From an uncultured Ruminococcus sp. (GTDB taxonomy: Bacteria > Bacillota > Clostridia > Oscillospirales > Acutalibacteraceae), in contig CACYIC010000004.1 of assembly GCA_902774325.1 (NCBI GenBank), positions 62,001 through 126,000 of the forward strand: a stretch of DNA of 64,000 nucleotides. Reading direction: 5' to 3'. The notes under the pieces were generated by a model, which saw nothing but the letters and a program-made list of their open reading frames with translations, was not told the DNA's origin and searched no databases. Shown here piece after piece: positions 27,347-35,617 of this stretch. The translations under genes and the position numbers were made by a program. Every line of letters starts with the position of its first letter. Within the stretch, counting starts at the first letter, position 1.

Positions 27347-27431
27347 AGTCGTTGAGAATAGCACCGTTTGTCTGTGCTGCCGAGGGCATTTTCAGACAAT
27401 AATCGGTTTGCCGACGGAAAGGAAGTCCTTT

Positions 27432-28349
27432 ATGAACGTAACAGAGCTACAGAAAAAAATACTGGAATTAAAAGAAAAAAACGACGTCTGCGTGCTCGCG
27501 CACAGCTATCAGGCGCATGAGATCTGCGAGATCGCGGATTTTACGGGCGACAGCTACAAGCTCAGCGTAGACGCCTCAAAGGTCAGGAACAAAAACATCC
27601 TGATGTGCGGCGTGCGCTTCATGGCGGAGACCTGCAAGATCCTTTCTCCCGAAAAGCGCGTATACATCGCGAGTCCTCTTGCGGGCTGCGCGATGGCGGA
27701 TCAGATGGACAAGGCGCTGATCGCTGAGGTCAGGAAAAGATATCCCGACTACACCGTGGTGGCATATATAAACACCACCGCCGAGCTTAAAACGATCTGC
27801 GACGTCTGCGTCACCAGCTCCTCGGCTGTGCAGATCGTCAACAAAATCGAAAACAAAAATATCCTTTTCATCCCGGACTGCAACCTCGGCGCGTTCGTGC
27901 AAAAGCAGTGCCCCGACAAGAACATCAAGCTGCTCAACGGCGGCTGCCCGATCCACGCCTGCGTCAATACGGACGACGTGAAGCTCGCGAAGCGGCTTTA
28001 TCCGAACGCGGAGCTTCTTGTGCATCCCGAGTGCGTGCCCGCGGTCTGTGAAGCGGCGGATTATATCGGCTCGACCTCCGGCATCATGAATTACGCCGTC
28101 AACAGTGATAAAAAGGAATTCATCATCGGAACCGAGATCAGCATCGCCGAGCATCTTCAGTATCTTTGCCCGGACAAAAGCTTCCATTATCTCAGCCTCA
28201 AGCTTATCTGCCCCAACATGAAGGCGACTACCCTCGTCGACGTTTACAACGCTCTCGCGGGCAAGGGCGGCGAGGAGATCATCCTCGACGGCGATACCAT
28301 CCGCGACGCGAAGCGCTGCATTGACGAGATGATCCGCCTCGGTGAATAA
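27432..28349 (+). CDS. nadA: Quinolinate synthase
   Basis: 4Fe-4S enzyme that condenses iminoaspartate with dihydroxyacetone phosphate to quinolinate in NAD synthesis. The 305-residue protein has the N-terminal LAHSYQ motif, the cluster cysteines in LMCGVRFMAETCK, NGGCPIHACV and LKLICPNMKATTL, plus VHPECVPAV and STSGIM. A TTG at 27408 is possible, but ATG 27432 after AAAGGAAG is preferred. No nadB or nadC is adjacent, so the rest of the pathway must be elsewhere. mnmA starts 1 base after the stop. Confidence 0.94.
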   Translation: MNVTELQKKILELKEKNDVCVLAHSYQAHEICEIADFTGDSYKLSVDASKVRNKNILMCGVRFMAETCKILSPEKRVYIASPLAGCAMADQMDKALIAEVRKRYPDYTVVAYINTTAELKTICDVCVTSSSAVQIVNKIENKNILFIPDCNLGAFVQKQCPDKNIKLLNGGCPIHACVNTDDVKLAKRLYPNAELLVHPECVPAVCEAADYIGSTSGIMNYAVNSDKKEFIIGTEISIAEHLQYLCPDKSFHYLSLKLICPNMKATTLVDVYNALAGKGGEEIILDGDTIRDAKRCIDEMIRLGE

Positions 28350-28350
28350 A

Positions 28351-29418
28351 ATGAAGGCGATGATCGCGTTGAGCGGCGGAGTCGACAGCTCGGTAGCCGC
28401 TCTTCTCACCATGAGGCAGGGCTATGACTGCGAGGGCGTGACGCTCAAGCTTTACGAGGGTGAAGCTCCTCCGGAGGCGGCGGACAAAACCTGCTGCTCT
28501 CTCGACGACGCCGAGGACGCCCGCAGCGTCTGCCGCCGGCTCGGGATACCCTTTTATGTTTTCAATTTCAGGGATAGCTTTGAGCGCGAGGTGATCGACC
28601 GCTTTATCAGAGCCTACGAATGCGGCGCGACACCCAATCCCTGCATCGACTGCAACCGCTATATAAAATTCGGAGGACTGATCGAGCGCGCGAGGGAGCT
28701 GGGCTTCAACAAGGTGGTGACGGGTCACTACGCGACTGTGGAATACAGCGCGGAGAGCGGCAGATATCTCCTGAAAAAATCCAAGGACAAGAGCAAGGAT
28801 CAGAGCTACGTGCTCTGGCCTCTCACTCAGGAGCAGCTCGAAATGTCTTACTTCCCGCTCGGCGAGATGACAAAGGAGCAGACCCGCGCCCTCGCCGAGG
28901 AAAACGGCTTTATCAACGCCCGCAAGCGCGACAGCCAGGATATCTGCTTCGTGCCGGACGGAAAATTCTACCGCTTCATCGAGAGCCGCACCGGAAAGAA
29001 TTATCCCTGCGGTGACTTCGTCGACGAAAACGGAAATGTGCTCGGCGAGCACAAGGGCATGATCCGCTATACGATAGGTCAGCGCAAGGGGCTGGGGCTT
29101 GCCCTCCCCCATCCGATGTACGTCAAGGAAAAGGATACGGAAAACAACCGCGTGGTGCTCTGCGAGAACTCCGCGCTCTTCTCCCGACGGCTTATCGCAA
29201 AGGATCTTAACCTGATTTCCGTCCCCGAGCTGACCGCGCCCATGCGCGTAAGGGCAAGGGTGCGCTACAACCAGCCCGAGCAGCCCGCGACGGTAACTCA
29301 GCTCGACAGCGACACCATAGAAGTCGTTTTCGACGAGCCTCAGAGAGCGATCTGCAAGGGTCAGGCGGTAGTCCTCTACGACGGAGATTACGTCCTCGGC
29401 GGCGCGGTGATAGTATAA
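28351..29418 (+). CDS. mnmA: tRNA-specific 2-thiouridylase MnmA
   Basis: Thiolates U34 of tRNA Lys, Glu and Gln. The 355-residue protein starts with the PP-loop SGGVDSSVA and has the two catalytic cysteines, Cys98 in NPCIDCN and Cys199 in DSQDICFVPDG. GHYA and the C-terminal beta barrel with DEPQRAICKGQAVVLYDG are also present. ATG 28351 is taken over a GTG at 28342 that would overlap nadA. It is co-transcribed with nadA; sharing an iron-sulfur or sulfur supply may explain the pairing, but that is inference. Confidence 0.95.
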   Translation: MKAMIALSGGVDSSVAALLTMRQGYDCEGVTLKLYEGEAPPEAADKTCCSLDDAEDARSVCRRLGIPFYVFNFRDSFEREVIDRFIRAYECGATPNPCIDCNRYIKFGGLIERARELGFNKVVTGHYATVEYSAESGRYLLKKSKDKSKDQSYVLWPLTQEQLEMSYFPLGEMTKEQTRALAEENGFINARKRDSQDICFVPDGKFYRFIESRTGKNYPCGDFVDENGNVLGEHKGMIRYTIGQRKGLGLALPHPMYVKEKDTENNRVVLCENSALFSRRLIAKDLNLISVPELTAPMRVRARVRYNQPEQPATVTQLDSDTIEVVFDEPQRAICKGQAVVLYDGDYVLGGAVIV

Positions 29419-29464
29419 AAATCAATAAAGTCTGCCTTTCCGCGCGTATAGAAAGGCGGCAGGA

Positions 29465-29495
29465 AAAACCCCGGAGCTCGTATCTCCGGGGTTTT
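29465..29495. terminator. Bidirectional terminator between mnmA and htpG
   Basis: AAAACCCCGGAG - CTCGTAT - CTCCGGGGTTTT, with A and T runs on the two sides, so it serves both converging genes. A second hairpin (GCCTTTC...GAAAGGC, 29435-29457) lies just before it. Confidence 0.93.
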
Positions 29496-29517
29496 AACGC
29501 TTTATGCTAAGATATTA

Positions 29518-31398
29518 TCAGATCAGCTCGCAGATGATGTCCGTATACTCGGACGGATTGTCGAGCGGGAGTCCCGCTATGAGCACCGCCTGGGCGTGGA
29601 GGACCTCGGCGTATTTGCGCGCCTTGTCGATATCGGTCTGAATGAGGGCTTCCATCTTCTGTACGGCGGGGTGGCTGAGATTGAGCTCGAGCACGCGCTG
29701 CGCCTTCATGCCGCTGTCGGGCTGAACGGCGTTGAAATACTTTTCCATCTCAAATGAGATGCCGCCCTTCGCGGTGAGGCAGACGGGATGGGAAACGAGC
29801 TTCTTGGACGCCACTACCTCGGAAACCTTGTCGCCGAGGGTCTCCTTGACGAAGGTGAGCAGAGCGGAGCTGTCCTTTTCCTCCTCGGGCTTCTCGTCGT
29901 TCTCGATGCCGAGATCGTCGTTGGTGGCGGAGCAGAAGCGCTTCTCCTTGTACATCATCAGGGTCTGGAGGGTGAACTCGTCCGCGTCCTCGGTGCAGTA
30001 AAGGATCTCAAAGCCCTTTGAGCGCAGAAGCTCGGTCTGGGGCAGAGCGTCGATCGCAGCGGCGGATTCGCCGGTGGCGAAATAGATGAACTTCTGATCA
30101 TCCTTCATGCGCTCGACATATTCCGAGAGGGTGACGGGCTTTTTCTCGGTCGAAGAGTAGAACATCAAAAGATCAACAAGCTCGTCCTTATGCATTCCGA
30201 AGTCGGATACTATGCCGTATTTGAGCTGTCTGCCGAAGGCTGAGAAGAATTTCTCGTAGTCCTCGCGCTTGTTCTTGAGCATTGAGGCGAGCTCGTTCTT
30301 GATCTTCTTCTCGAGGTTTGAGGCGATCGTGAGCAGGTGGCGGTCATGCTGGAGCATTTCGCGCGAGATATTGAGCGAGAGGTCGGCGCTGTCCACGATT
30401 CCCTTTACGAATCTGAAATGCTCGGGAACCAGCTCCTCGCAGTTTTCGGTGATAAGAACTCCGCTGGAATAGAGCTGCAAGCCCTTTTTGTATTCCTTGG
30501 TGTAGTAGTCGTAGGGAGTCGCCGAGGGGATGAAGAGCAGAGCCTTGTAGGTGACTACGCCCTCGACGGAGGTGACGATGGTGCGGATGGGCTTGTCCGC
30601 CGCCATGAACTTATCCCTGTAGAAGTTGTCATACTCCTCCTGCTTAACGTCCTTTTTGGGGCGCTGCCAGATCGGAACCATGCTGTTGAGGGTCTCCTGC
30701 TCGGTGTACTGCTCATACTCGGGCTTGTCGCTGTCCTTTGTTTCCTCTTTTACGCGGCTCTTGTGCATTTCCATTATGATCGGATAGCGGATATAGTCGG
30801 AGTATTTTTTGACGAGAGATTGGATGCGGTACTCGTCGAGGAATTCGTCGTAGCTTTCGTCCTCGGTGTTATCCTTGAGCTCGAGGATGATCTCGGTGCC
30901 GATATTCTCTTTCTCAAGCTCCTCGATCGTATAGCCGTCCGCTCCGCTCGACTGCCAGCAGAAGCCCGTTTCGCTGCCGTACTTCCTTGTGTTGACGGTG
31001 ATGGACTTGGCGACCATGAAGGCGGAGTAGAAGCCCACGCCGAACTGACCGATGATGTCGATATCGTCGCTCTTTTCCTCAAGCTCCTGCTTGAACTTGT
31101 AAGAGCCGGAGGAGGCGATGGTGCCGAGGTTGTTTTCGAGGTCCTCCCTGTCCATGCCTATGCCGTTGTCGGTGATGGTGAGGGTGCGGGCGTCCTTGTC
31201 GGAAAAAATGTTGATCTTGAAGTCGCTTCTGGTCATGCCCAGCTTGTCGTCGGTAAGGGCGATGAAGCAGAGCTTGTCAATGGCGTCGCTGGCGTTTGAA
31301 ATAAGCTCGCGCAGAAAGATCTCCTTGTGAGTATAGATCGAATTGATCATCAAATCAAGCAGGCGCTTTGATTCGGATTTGAACTGTTTTTTCTTCAA
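29518..31398 (-). CDS. htpG: Chaperone protein HtpG (Hsp90)
   Basis: ATP-dependent chaperone dimer of the cytosol. All family blocks are present: RELISNASDAIDKL (ATP site), DNGIGM, GQFGVGFYSAFMVA, the middle domain with GVVDS-like KGIVDSADLSLNISREMLQ, and the C-terminal dimerisation region. An upstream ATG at 31431 lies inside a palindromic repeat and lacks a ribosome site; TTG 31398 follows AAAGAGG by 8 bases and gives the normal N-terminus (KKKQFKSESKRLLDLM), so I start there (626 residues). It is not preceded by CIRCE, so HrcA control is unlikely. Confidence 0.95.
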   Translation of the reverse strand: MKKKQFKSESKRLLDLMINSIYTHKEIFLRELISNASDAIDKLCFIALTDDKLGMTRSDFKINIFSDKDARTLTITDNGIGMDREDLENNLGTIASSGSYKFKQELEEKSDDIDIIGQFGVGFYSAFMVAKSITVNTRKYGSETGFCWQSSGADGYTIEELEKENIGTEIILELKDNTEDESYDEFLDEYRIQSLVKKYSDYIRYPIIMEMHKSRVKEETKDSDKPEYEQYTEQETLNSMVPIWQRPKKDVKQEEYDNFYRDKFMAADKPIRTIVTSVEGVVTYKALLFIPSATPYDYYTKEYKKGLQLYSSGVLITENCEELVPEHFRFVKGIVDSADLSLNISREMLQHDRHLLTIASNLEKKIKNELASMLKNKREDYEKFFSAFGRQLKYGIVSDFGMHKDELVDLLMFYSSTEKKPVTLSEYVERMKDDQKFIYFATGESAAAIDALPQTELLRSKGFEILYCTEDADEFTLQTLMMYKEKRFCSATNDDLGIENDEKPEEEKDSSALLTFVKETLGDKVSEVVASKKLVSHPVCLTAKGGISFEMEKYFNAVQPDSGMKAQRVLELNLSHPAVQKMEALIQTDIDKARKYAEVLHAQAVLIAGLPLDNPSEYTDIICELI

Positions 31399-31421
31399 CT
31401 TGATTACCTCTTTCCTGATAT

Positions 31422-31450
31422 GACACCGCATGATTCAGGCGCACGGTGTC
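31422..31450 (-). repeat. Palindromic intergenic repeat, copy C, in the htpG leader
   Basis: GACACCG - CATGATTCAGGCGCA - CGGTGTC. It lies between the htpG promoter and start codon, so it is transcribed as a leader hairpin. Confidence 0.65.
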
Positions 31451-31459
31451 GCTTATAAT

Positions 31460-31487
31460 ATTTTAGCCCCCTGGCAGGATTTGTCAA
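31460..31487 (-). promoter_or_regulatory. htpG promoter (overlapping a GC-rich hairpin)
   Basis: On the minus strand TTGACA - 16 bases - TAAAAT. The -35 and spacer lie within a GCCCCTTG/CAGGGGGC inverted repeat that could also act as the ribF terminator or an operator. Confidence 0.7.
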
Positions 31488-31497
31488 GGGGCAATTT

Positions 31498-32424
31498 TCA
31501 TTTTGCTTCAATCGATAAGTATATCTTCTTCGCCGTTTCGCTGTCGGCAAGGATATTTTGCTTCAGCTCCTCAAGTCCCGGGAAGCGTTTTTCGGCGCGG
31601 ATGAAATCAAGAAGCCTGACGTCTGCTTTTTGTCCGTAGAGCTCGCCGCCGCTGTAATCGGGCATCCAGGTCTCCCAGCCGGGTCTGACGCCGCCGACCG
31701 TCGGCTTGATACCGACGTTTGTGACTCCGCAGTATTCTTCGCCGTTTTCAAGCGTCACAGAAGAGGCGTACACTCCGAACCTCGGCAGCAGCATCCCCTC
31801 GGGGACAGCCATGTTGATCGTCGGAGCGCCGAGCTCTCTGCCCAGCCTCTTTCCGTGAATGACCTCGCCGCGAAAGCCAAAGCGCCCGCAGAGCAGCTCG
31901 TTCGCCTTGATCAGCTTCCCCTGGTGGAGAAGCAGCTTGATCCGCGAGGAGGATACGACGTCGCCGTCTATCCTTCGCGGCGGCAAAACCGTGAGCTCGG
32001 CGCCGCGAAGGGCGCAGAGCTCCGAGAGCAGTCCGGTATCGCCTTCGGCGTCCTTGCCGAAGCGGTAGTTGAAGCCGCAGAAAAGCCGCTGAGCGTTAAG
32101 GGCGCCGAAAAGTATCCTTTCGGCAAAATCGCGGGCGGAAAGATTCATAAGCGACTTGAAGTCCGCAAAGCAAACCTGCTCGATTCCGAGCGATTCGAGC
32201 GCCCTGATCTTGTCGTCGCGAGTCATTATCGAATTGAGCGGCTCGCCGCCGAGCACCGATCTCGGGCTTTTTGAAAAGGTAAGGCAGACGGGAACAAGCC
32301 CGTTTTTTGCCTGAGCCGCCGCGGAACCGAGCACGTCCCGGTGTCCCAGGTGGATACCGTCGAAATATCCCAGTGCGACGGCGGTTTTATTCTTCTCGGG
32401 AATTATTTCATCAAAAACTCTCAT
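31498..32424 (-). CDS. ribF: Bifunctional riboflavin kinase / FAD synthetase
   Basis: Makes FMN from riboflavin and then FAD. The 308-residue protein has the N-terminal nucleotidyltransferase domain with GYFDGIHLGHRDVL (HxGH motif) and SSSRIKLLLHQGKL, then the C-terminal flavokinase domain with GAPTINMAVP and GVTNVGIKPTVGG. Normal length. Four bases separate it from the NUDIX gene, so both are probably one transcript. No FMN riboswitch was seen, in line with its housekeeping role. Confidence 0.95.
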   Translation of the reverse strand: MRVFDEIIPEKNKTAVALGYFDGIHLGHRDVLGSAAAQAKNGLVPVCLTFSKSPRSVLGGEPLNSIMTRDDKIRALESLGIEQVCFADFKSLMNLSARDFAERILFGALNAQRLFCGFNYRFGKDAEGDTGLLSELCALRGAELTVLPPRRIDGDVVSSSRIKLLLHQGKLIKANELLCGRFGFRGEVIHGKRLGRELGAPTINMAVPEGMLLPRFGVYASSVTLENGEEYCGVTNVGIKPTVGGVRPGWETWMPDYSGGELYGQKADVRLLDFIRAEKRFPGLEELKQNILADSETAKKIYLSIEAK

Positions 32425-32427
32425 GGC

Positions 32428-32982
32428 TCAAATTTTGCCGCTGTCAAGCAGAAGCTTGGTCTTGAGTACGGCGGTCTGGGTTTTCGCGTCGGGAAGCTGA
32501 TTGTTGAGCACCATCTCGACCGCCTTGTCGAGCGGGATCCTCTCGACGCACAAGAATTCGTCCTCGTCGGGACAGCTTTCGCCCATGCTCTTTACGCGGC
32601 AGGCATAGAGGTGGATTATCTCGTTAGTATAGCCGGGAGAAGGATAAAGCTGTCCGAGCGATATATACGAATAGCCCTCGGCGCCGGTTTCCTCCAGCAG
32701 CTCGCGCTTGCCGTTTTCGAGCGGGGTGCTGCCCTTTTCGAGCTTGCCCGCGGGCAGCTCGAGCACTATCTCCTTGTAGGGATAGCGGAACTGCCGCACA
32801 AACAGCAGATTGTCGCGCTCGTCCATTGCGGCTATACAGACGCCGCCCGGATGGGTCACGATCTCGCGCATGGCGGTTCCGCCGTCGGGCAGCTCCACCT
32901 CGTCATGGAGGAGGTGAAGCACCCGCCCGTTGAATATTTCCTTTGAATTAATTGTTTTTTCCGTAAGATCCATAACATTCAA
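32428..32982 (-). CDS. NUDIX hydrolase, ADP-ribose pyrophosphatase-like
   Basis: The 184-residue protein has the full NUDIX box, GKLEKGSTPLENGKRELLEE (GX5EX7REUXEEXGU), which coordinates Mg2+ for pyrophosphate-bond hydrolysis. The preceding ELPAG, and YPSPGYTNEIIHLY after the box with a Pro 16 or so residues on, are typical of ADP-ribose pyrophosphatases. No strong ribosome site is visible before ATG 32982 (ATG 32973 is the alternative). ribF follows. A palindromic repeat lies directly upstream. Confidence 0.9.
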   Translation of the reverse strand: MNVMDLTEKTINSKEIFNGRVLHLLHDEVELPDGGTAMREIVTHPGGVCIAAMDERDNLLFVRQFRYPYKEIVLELPAGKLEKGSTPLENGKRELLEETGAEGYSYISLGQLYPSPGYTNEIIHLYACRVKSMGESCPDEDEFLCVERIPLDKAVEMVLNNQLPDAKTQTAVLKTKLLLDSGKI

Positions 32983-32992
32983 AATATAGAAA

Positions 32993-33041
32993 GGGCTACG
33001 CCGCGCGGTTCGGGCGCGCGCCTCGGAGCACGCGGCTTCGC
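32993..33041. repeat. Palindromic intergenic repeat, copy D
   Basis: Degenerate long member: GGGCTACGCCGCGCG... then CGCGCGCC and ACGCGGCTTCGC, able to fold into a GC-rich hairpin in the 125-bp gap between asnB and the NUDIX gene. Confidence 0.55.
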
Positions 33042-33107
33042 TATTATATTATTTAAGGTTTTTCGGGGCTTGCCGGTGAAAAAGCTTATTTTCAAACGGC
33101 GCACGGC

Positions 33108-35387
33108 TTATTCCTCGTCGTCGAAAAAGCTTATCTGGCTCACTATGCTGTCAACAGCCTCGTCGGAGATGACGTTCGGCTCGTCGAGATATTTCGCGCG
33201 GCGCTCGATGCTGTCGATCGCAAGCTGCATTTCCTCGGCGGGAGTCTGAGGCGTGCGGGGAGCGGAATATATCTCGTTGTCCTCGGGATTCTGGATATTG
33301 ACGTATTCCTCCTCGGGCTCCGCCTCGACAACCGGAGCCTCGTCGTTTTCGACTATCGCGGGCTCTCCCGCGTCCTCGGGCTCGGCTTGGCGGGCGCTCT
33401 TGTCGATCCCGAAGTCGGGAGCGTCATAATCCTCGTCGATCGCCTCGGCTGCAGCCATAATGACCTCGCCGGGCGCGTCGATCTGCTTTTCACGCCTTGC
33501 CTCGGCGACAGCCTTGAGCTCGTCGAGATGGTTTACGGGCTTTTGGACCTTCGGATCCCTGTCGTCAAAATATATATCGTACCAGACGAGGAAGACATAA
33601 ACCGTCCAGACGCGCCGGCTGTTGTCCTCCTTGCCGCTGAAATGCTCATCCAGCCAGCCGATCAGGGCGTCGGTATTGAAGAACCTCTGCGCGGTCGCGC
33701 TCTGGAACTTCCTCTTTACGATCTCGTAGTATTTCTCGTCGCGCAGCCAAACTCTGGTGGGCACGGGGAAGCCGAGCTTTTCCTTCTCGGCGGTAGCCTC
33801 GGGAAGGTGACGCGCAGCCGCCTTGCGCATGGCGTATTTGGTGTTCTGCTTGTTCACGCGCAGATCGGTCGGCAGGCTTGCCGCGACCTTGAATACCTCC
33901 TTGTCGAGGAAGGGCACCCTCAGCTCAAGCGAGTTCGCCATGCTCATGCGGTCAGCCTTGAGAAGGATATCCCCGACCATCCACATATTCATATCGAGAT
34001 ACTGCATCTTGGTGACGTCGTCATACTTACGGCAGCGGTAGTAGTATTTTTTGGCGAGGCGCTGGGGCTCCGTGGCTATCGAGGGATCCTTCAGCAGCTC
34101 GCGCTTCTCCTTGTAATCGTACATGAAGGCGTTGCCGATATAGCGCTCCTCAAGCGGATCGCAGGCTCGGATGAGATAATCCCTGCCCTTGATATCGGGG
34201 AGCTTTTTGCAGATCCAGCGGATACCCTTGCGTAGAAAATGCGGAACTATAGTCTGATATATTTTGAAAACCCTCGGGTCGTTGTAGCAGGTGTAACCTC
34301 CGAAAAGCTCGTCGGCGCCCTCTCCCGAGAGCACGACCTTGACATAGTGGCTCGCGAGGCGCGAAACAAAATACAGCGCCACGCAGGATGGATCGGCAAG
34401 GGGCTGATCCATGTGATACTGAACGGTGGGGACGGCGTCCCAAAACTCCTCGCTTGAGATCAGGTGGGTGTGATGCTCGACTCCGATCTCCCTGCTCAGA
34501 CCCTCCGCCCAGCTTATTTCGTTGTATTTTTCCCCGAAGTCAAAGCCCACGGTAAAGGTCTTTTGATCGGCGAAATAGGTGGAAACGTAGCTTGAGTCGA
34601 CGCCCGAGGAGAGGAAGCAGCCGACCTCGACGTCAGCGATCTTGTGGGCGTTTACCGAATCCTCAAATACCCTTTCGATCTTGTTTACAGCCTCGTCCTC
34701 CGTCATGTATTCATCGGGAGCGAAGCGGGGCTCAAAGTAGCGCGTGGTCTCAACCAAGCCGTCCTTGTACCAGAGATAGTGACCCGGCATAAGGCAGAAA
34801 ACATCCTCAAAGAAGGTTTCGGGCGGCACCGCGTACTGGAAGGAAAGGTAGCTGTCGAGCGCGCGGCTGTTGAAGCGCTTGACGAATTTCGGATACTCGA
34901 GGATACTCTTGATCTCGCTCGCGTATACGAATTCCCCGTCGACCTGGGTGTAATGCATGGGCTTTATACCGAAGAAATCGCGGGCGAGGAACAGAGAACC
35001 GTCCTCGGTGTTGTATATCGCGAAGCCGAACATTCCGCGCAGACGCGGAAGCATATCCTCGCGCCACTCCTCAAAGCCGTGCACGAGCACCTCGCTGTCG
35101 GTGTCGGTAGTGAATCTGTGTCCCTTAGCCATCAGCTCCTGGCGAAGCTGACGGTAGTTGTATATCTCACCGTTAAAGGTGAGCACAAGCGTTTTGTCCT
35201 CATTGTAGATCGGCTGATGACCCGTATCGAGGTCGATGATGGAAAGCCTGCGGAAGCCCATATTCATCCGGGCGTCGGAATAATAGCCGTCGGAATCCGG
35301 TCCCCTGTGGGTAATGACCTCCGTCATGCTCCGCAAGACCTGTTCGCCGTTTTCAAGCTTGCCTGTAAAGCCGCAAATACCACACAT
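33108..35387 (-). CDS. asnB: Asparagine synthase (glutamine-hydrolysing) with long acidic tail
   Basis: Makes asparagine from aspartate, ATP and glutamine. The mature N-terminus MCGICGF places catalytic Cys2 after Met removal; HRGPDSDG, FNGEIYNY and SEVLVHGFEEW complete the glutaminase domain. The synthetase domain has the PP-loop LSSGVDSSYV and GEGADELFGGY. Core homology ends near residue 619. The remaining 140 residues are unusual: acidic, Pro/Ala-rich and probably disordered (for example EAEPEEEYVNIQNPEDNE), ending with a short predicted helix and FFDDEE. The family is normally about 610-630 residues. AAGGAG sits 9 bases before the ATG, and a promoter lies at 35430. Confidence 0.95.
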   Translation of the reverse strand: MCGICGFTGKLENGEQVLRSMTEVITHRGPDSDGYYSDARMNMGFRRLSIIDLDTGHQPIYNEDKTLVLTFNGEIYNYRQLRQELMAKGHRFTTDTDSEVLVHGFEEWREDMLPRLRGMFGFAIYNTEDGSLFLARDFFGIKPMHYTQVDGEFVYASEIKSILEYPKFVKRFNSRALDSYLSFQYAVPPETFFEDVFCLMPGHYLWYKDGLVETTRYFEPRFAPDEYMTEDEAVNKIERVFEDSVNAHKIADVEVGCFLSSGVDSSYVSTYFADQKTFTVGFDFGEKYNEISWAEGLSREIGVEHHTHLISSEEFWDAVPTVQYHMDQPLADPSCVALYFVSRLASHYVKVVLSGEGADELFGGYTCYNDPRVFKIYQTIVPHFLRKGIRWICKKLPDIKGRDYLIRACDPLEERYIGNAFMYDYKEKRELLKDPSIATEPQRLAKKYYYRCRKYDDVTKMQYLDMNMWMVGDILLKADRMSMANSLELRVPFLDKEVFKVAASLPTDLRVNKQNTKYAMRKAAARHLPEATAEKEKLGFPVPTRVWLRDEKYYEIVKRKFQSATAQRFFNTDALIGWLDEHFSGKEDNSRRVWTVYVFLVWYDIYFDDRDPKVQKPVNHLDELKAVAEARREKQIDAPGEVIMAAAEAIDEDYDAPDFGIDKSARQAEPEDAGEPAIVENDEAPVVEAEPEEEYVNIQNPEDNEIYSAPRTPQTPAEEMQLAIDSIERRAKYLDEPNVISDEAVDSIVSQISFFDDEE

Positions 35388-35429
35388 ATCTTAATACTCC
35401 TTTCGAGTTATACTATCTTCCCAAGTTAT

Positions 35430-35458
35430 ATTTTACCACAACGAACCCGTAAATTCAA
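35430..35458 (-). promoter_or_regulatory. asnB promoter
   Basis: On the minus strand TTGAAT - 17 bases - TAAAAT, 42 bases upstream of the asnB start. Confidence 0.78.
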
Positions 35459-35487
35459 CCGCTCGATCGGTTTTTTTCTTTTTATTC

Positions 35488-35516
35488 TTGCAACGGATCA
35501 AAAAATCAGTTATGAT
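35488..35516 (+). promoter_or_regulatory. Promoter of the GH31 gene
   Basis: TTGCAA - 17 bases - TATGAT on the plus strand, about 100 bases before the start codon. Confidence 0.72.
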
Positions 35517-35617
35517 TATGATGAACGCGGCAAGACCGTCAGCACGGTCACGCGGATATGAAGGCGGAAATTTAAGTCGATAATACTGAATTAAACAGCA
35601 AGAAAGGACGCGCGGAC

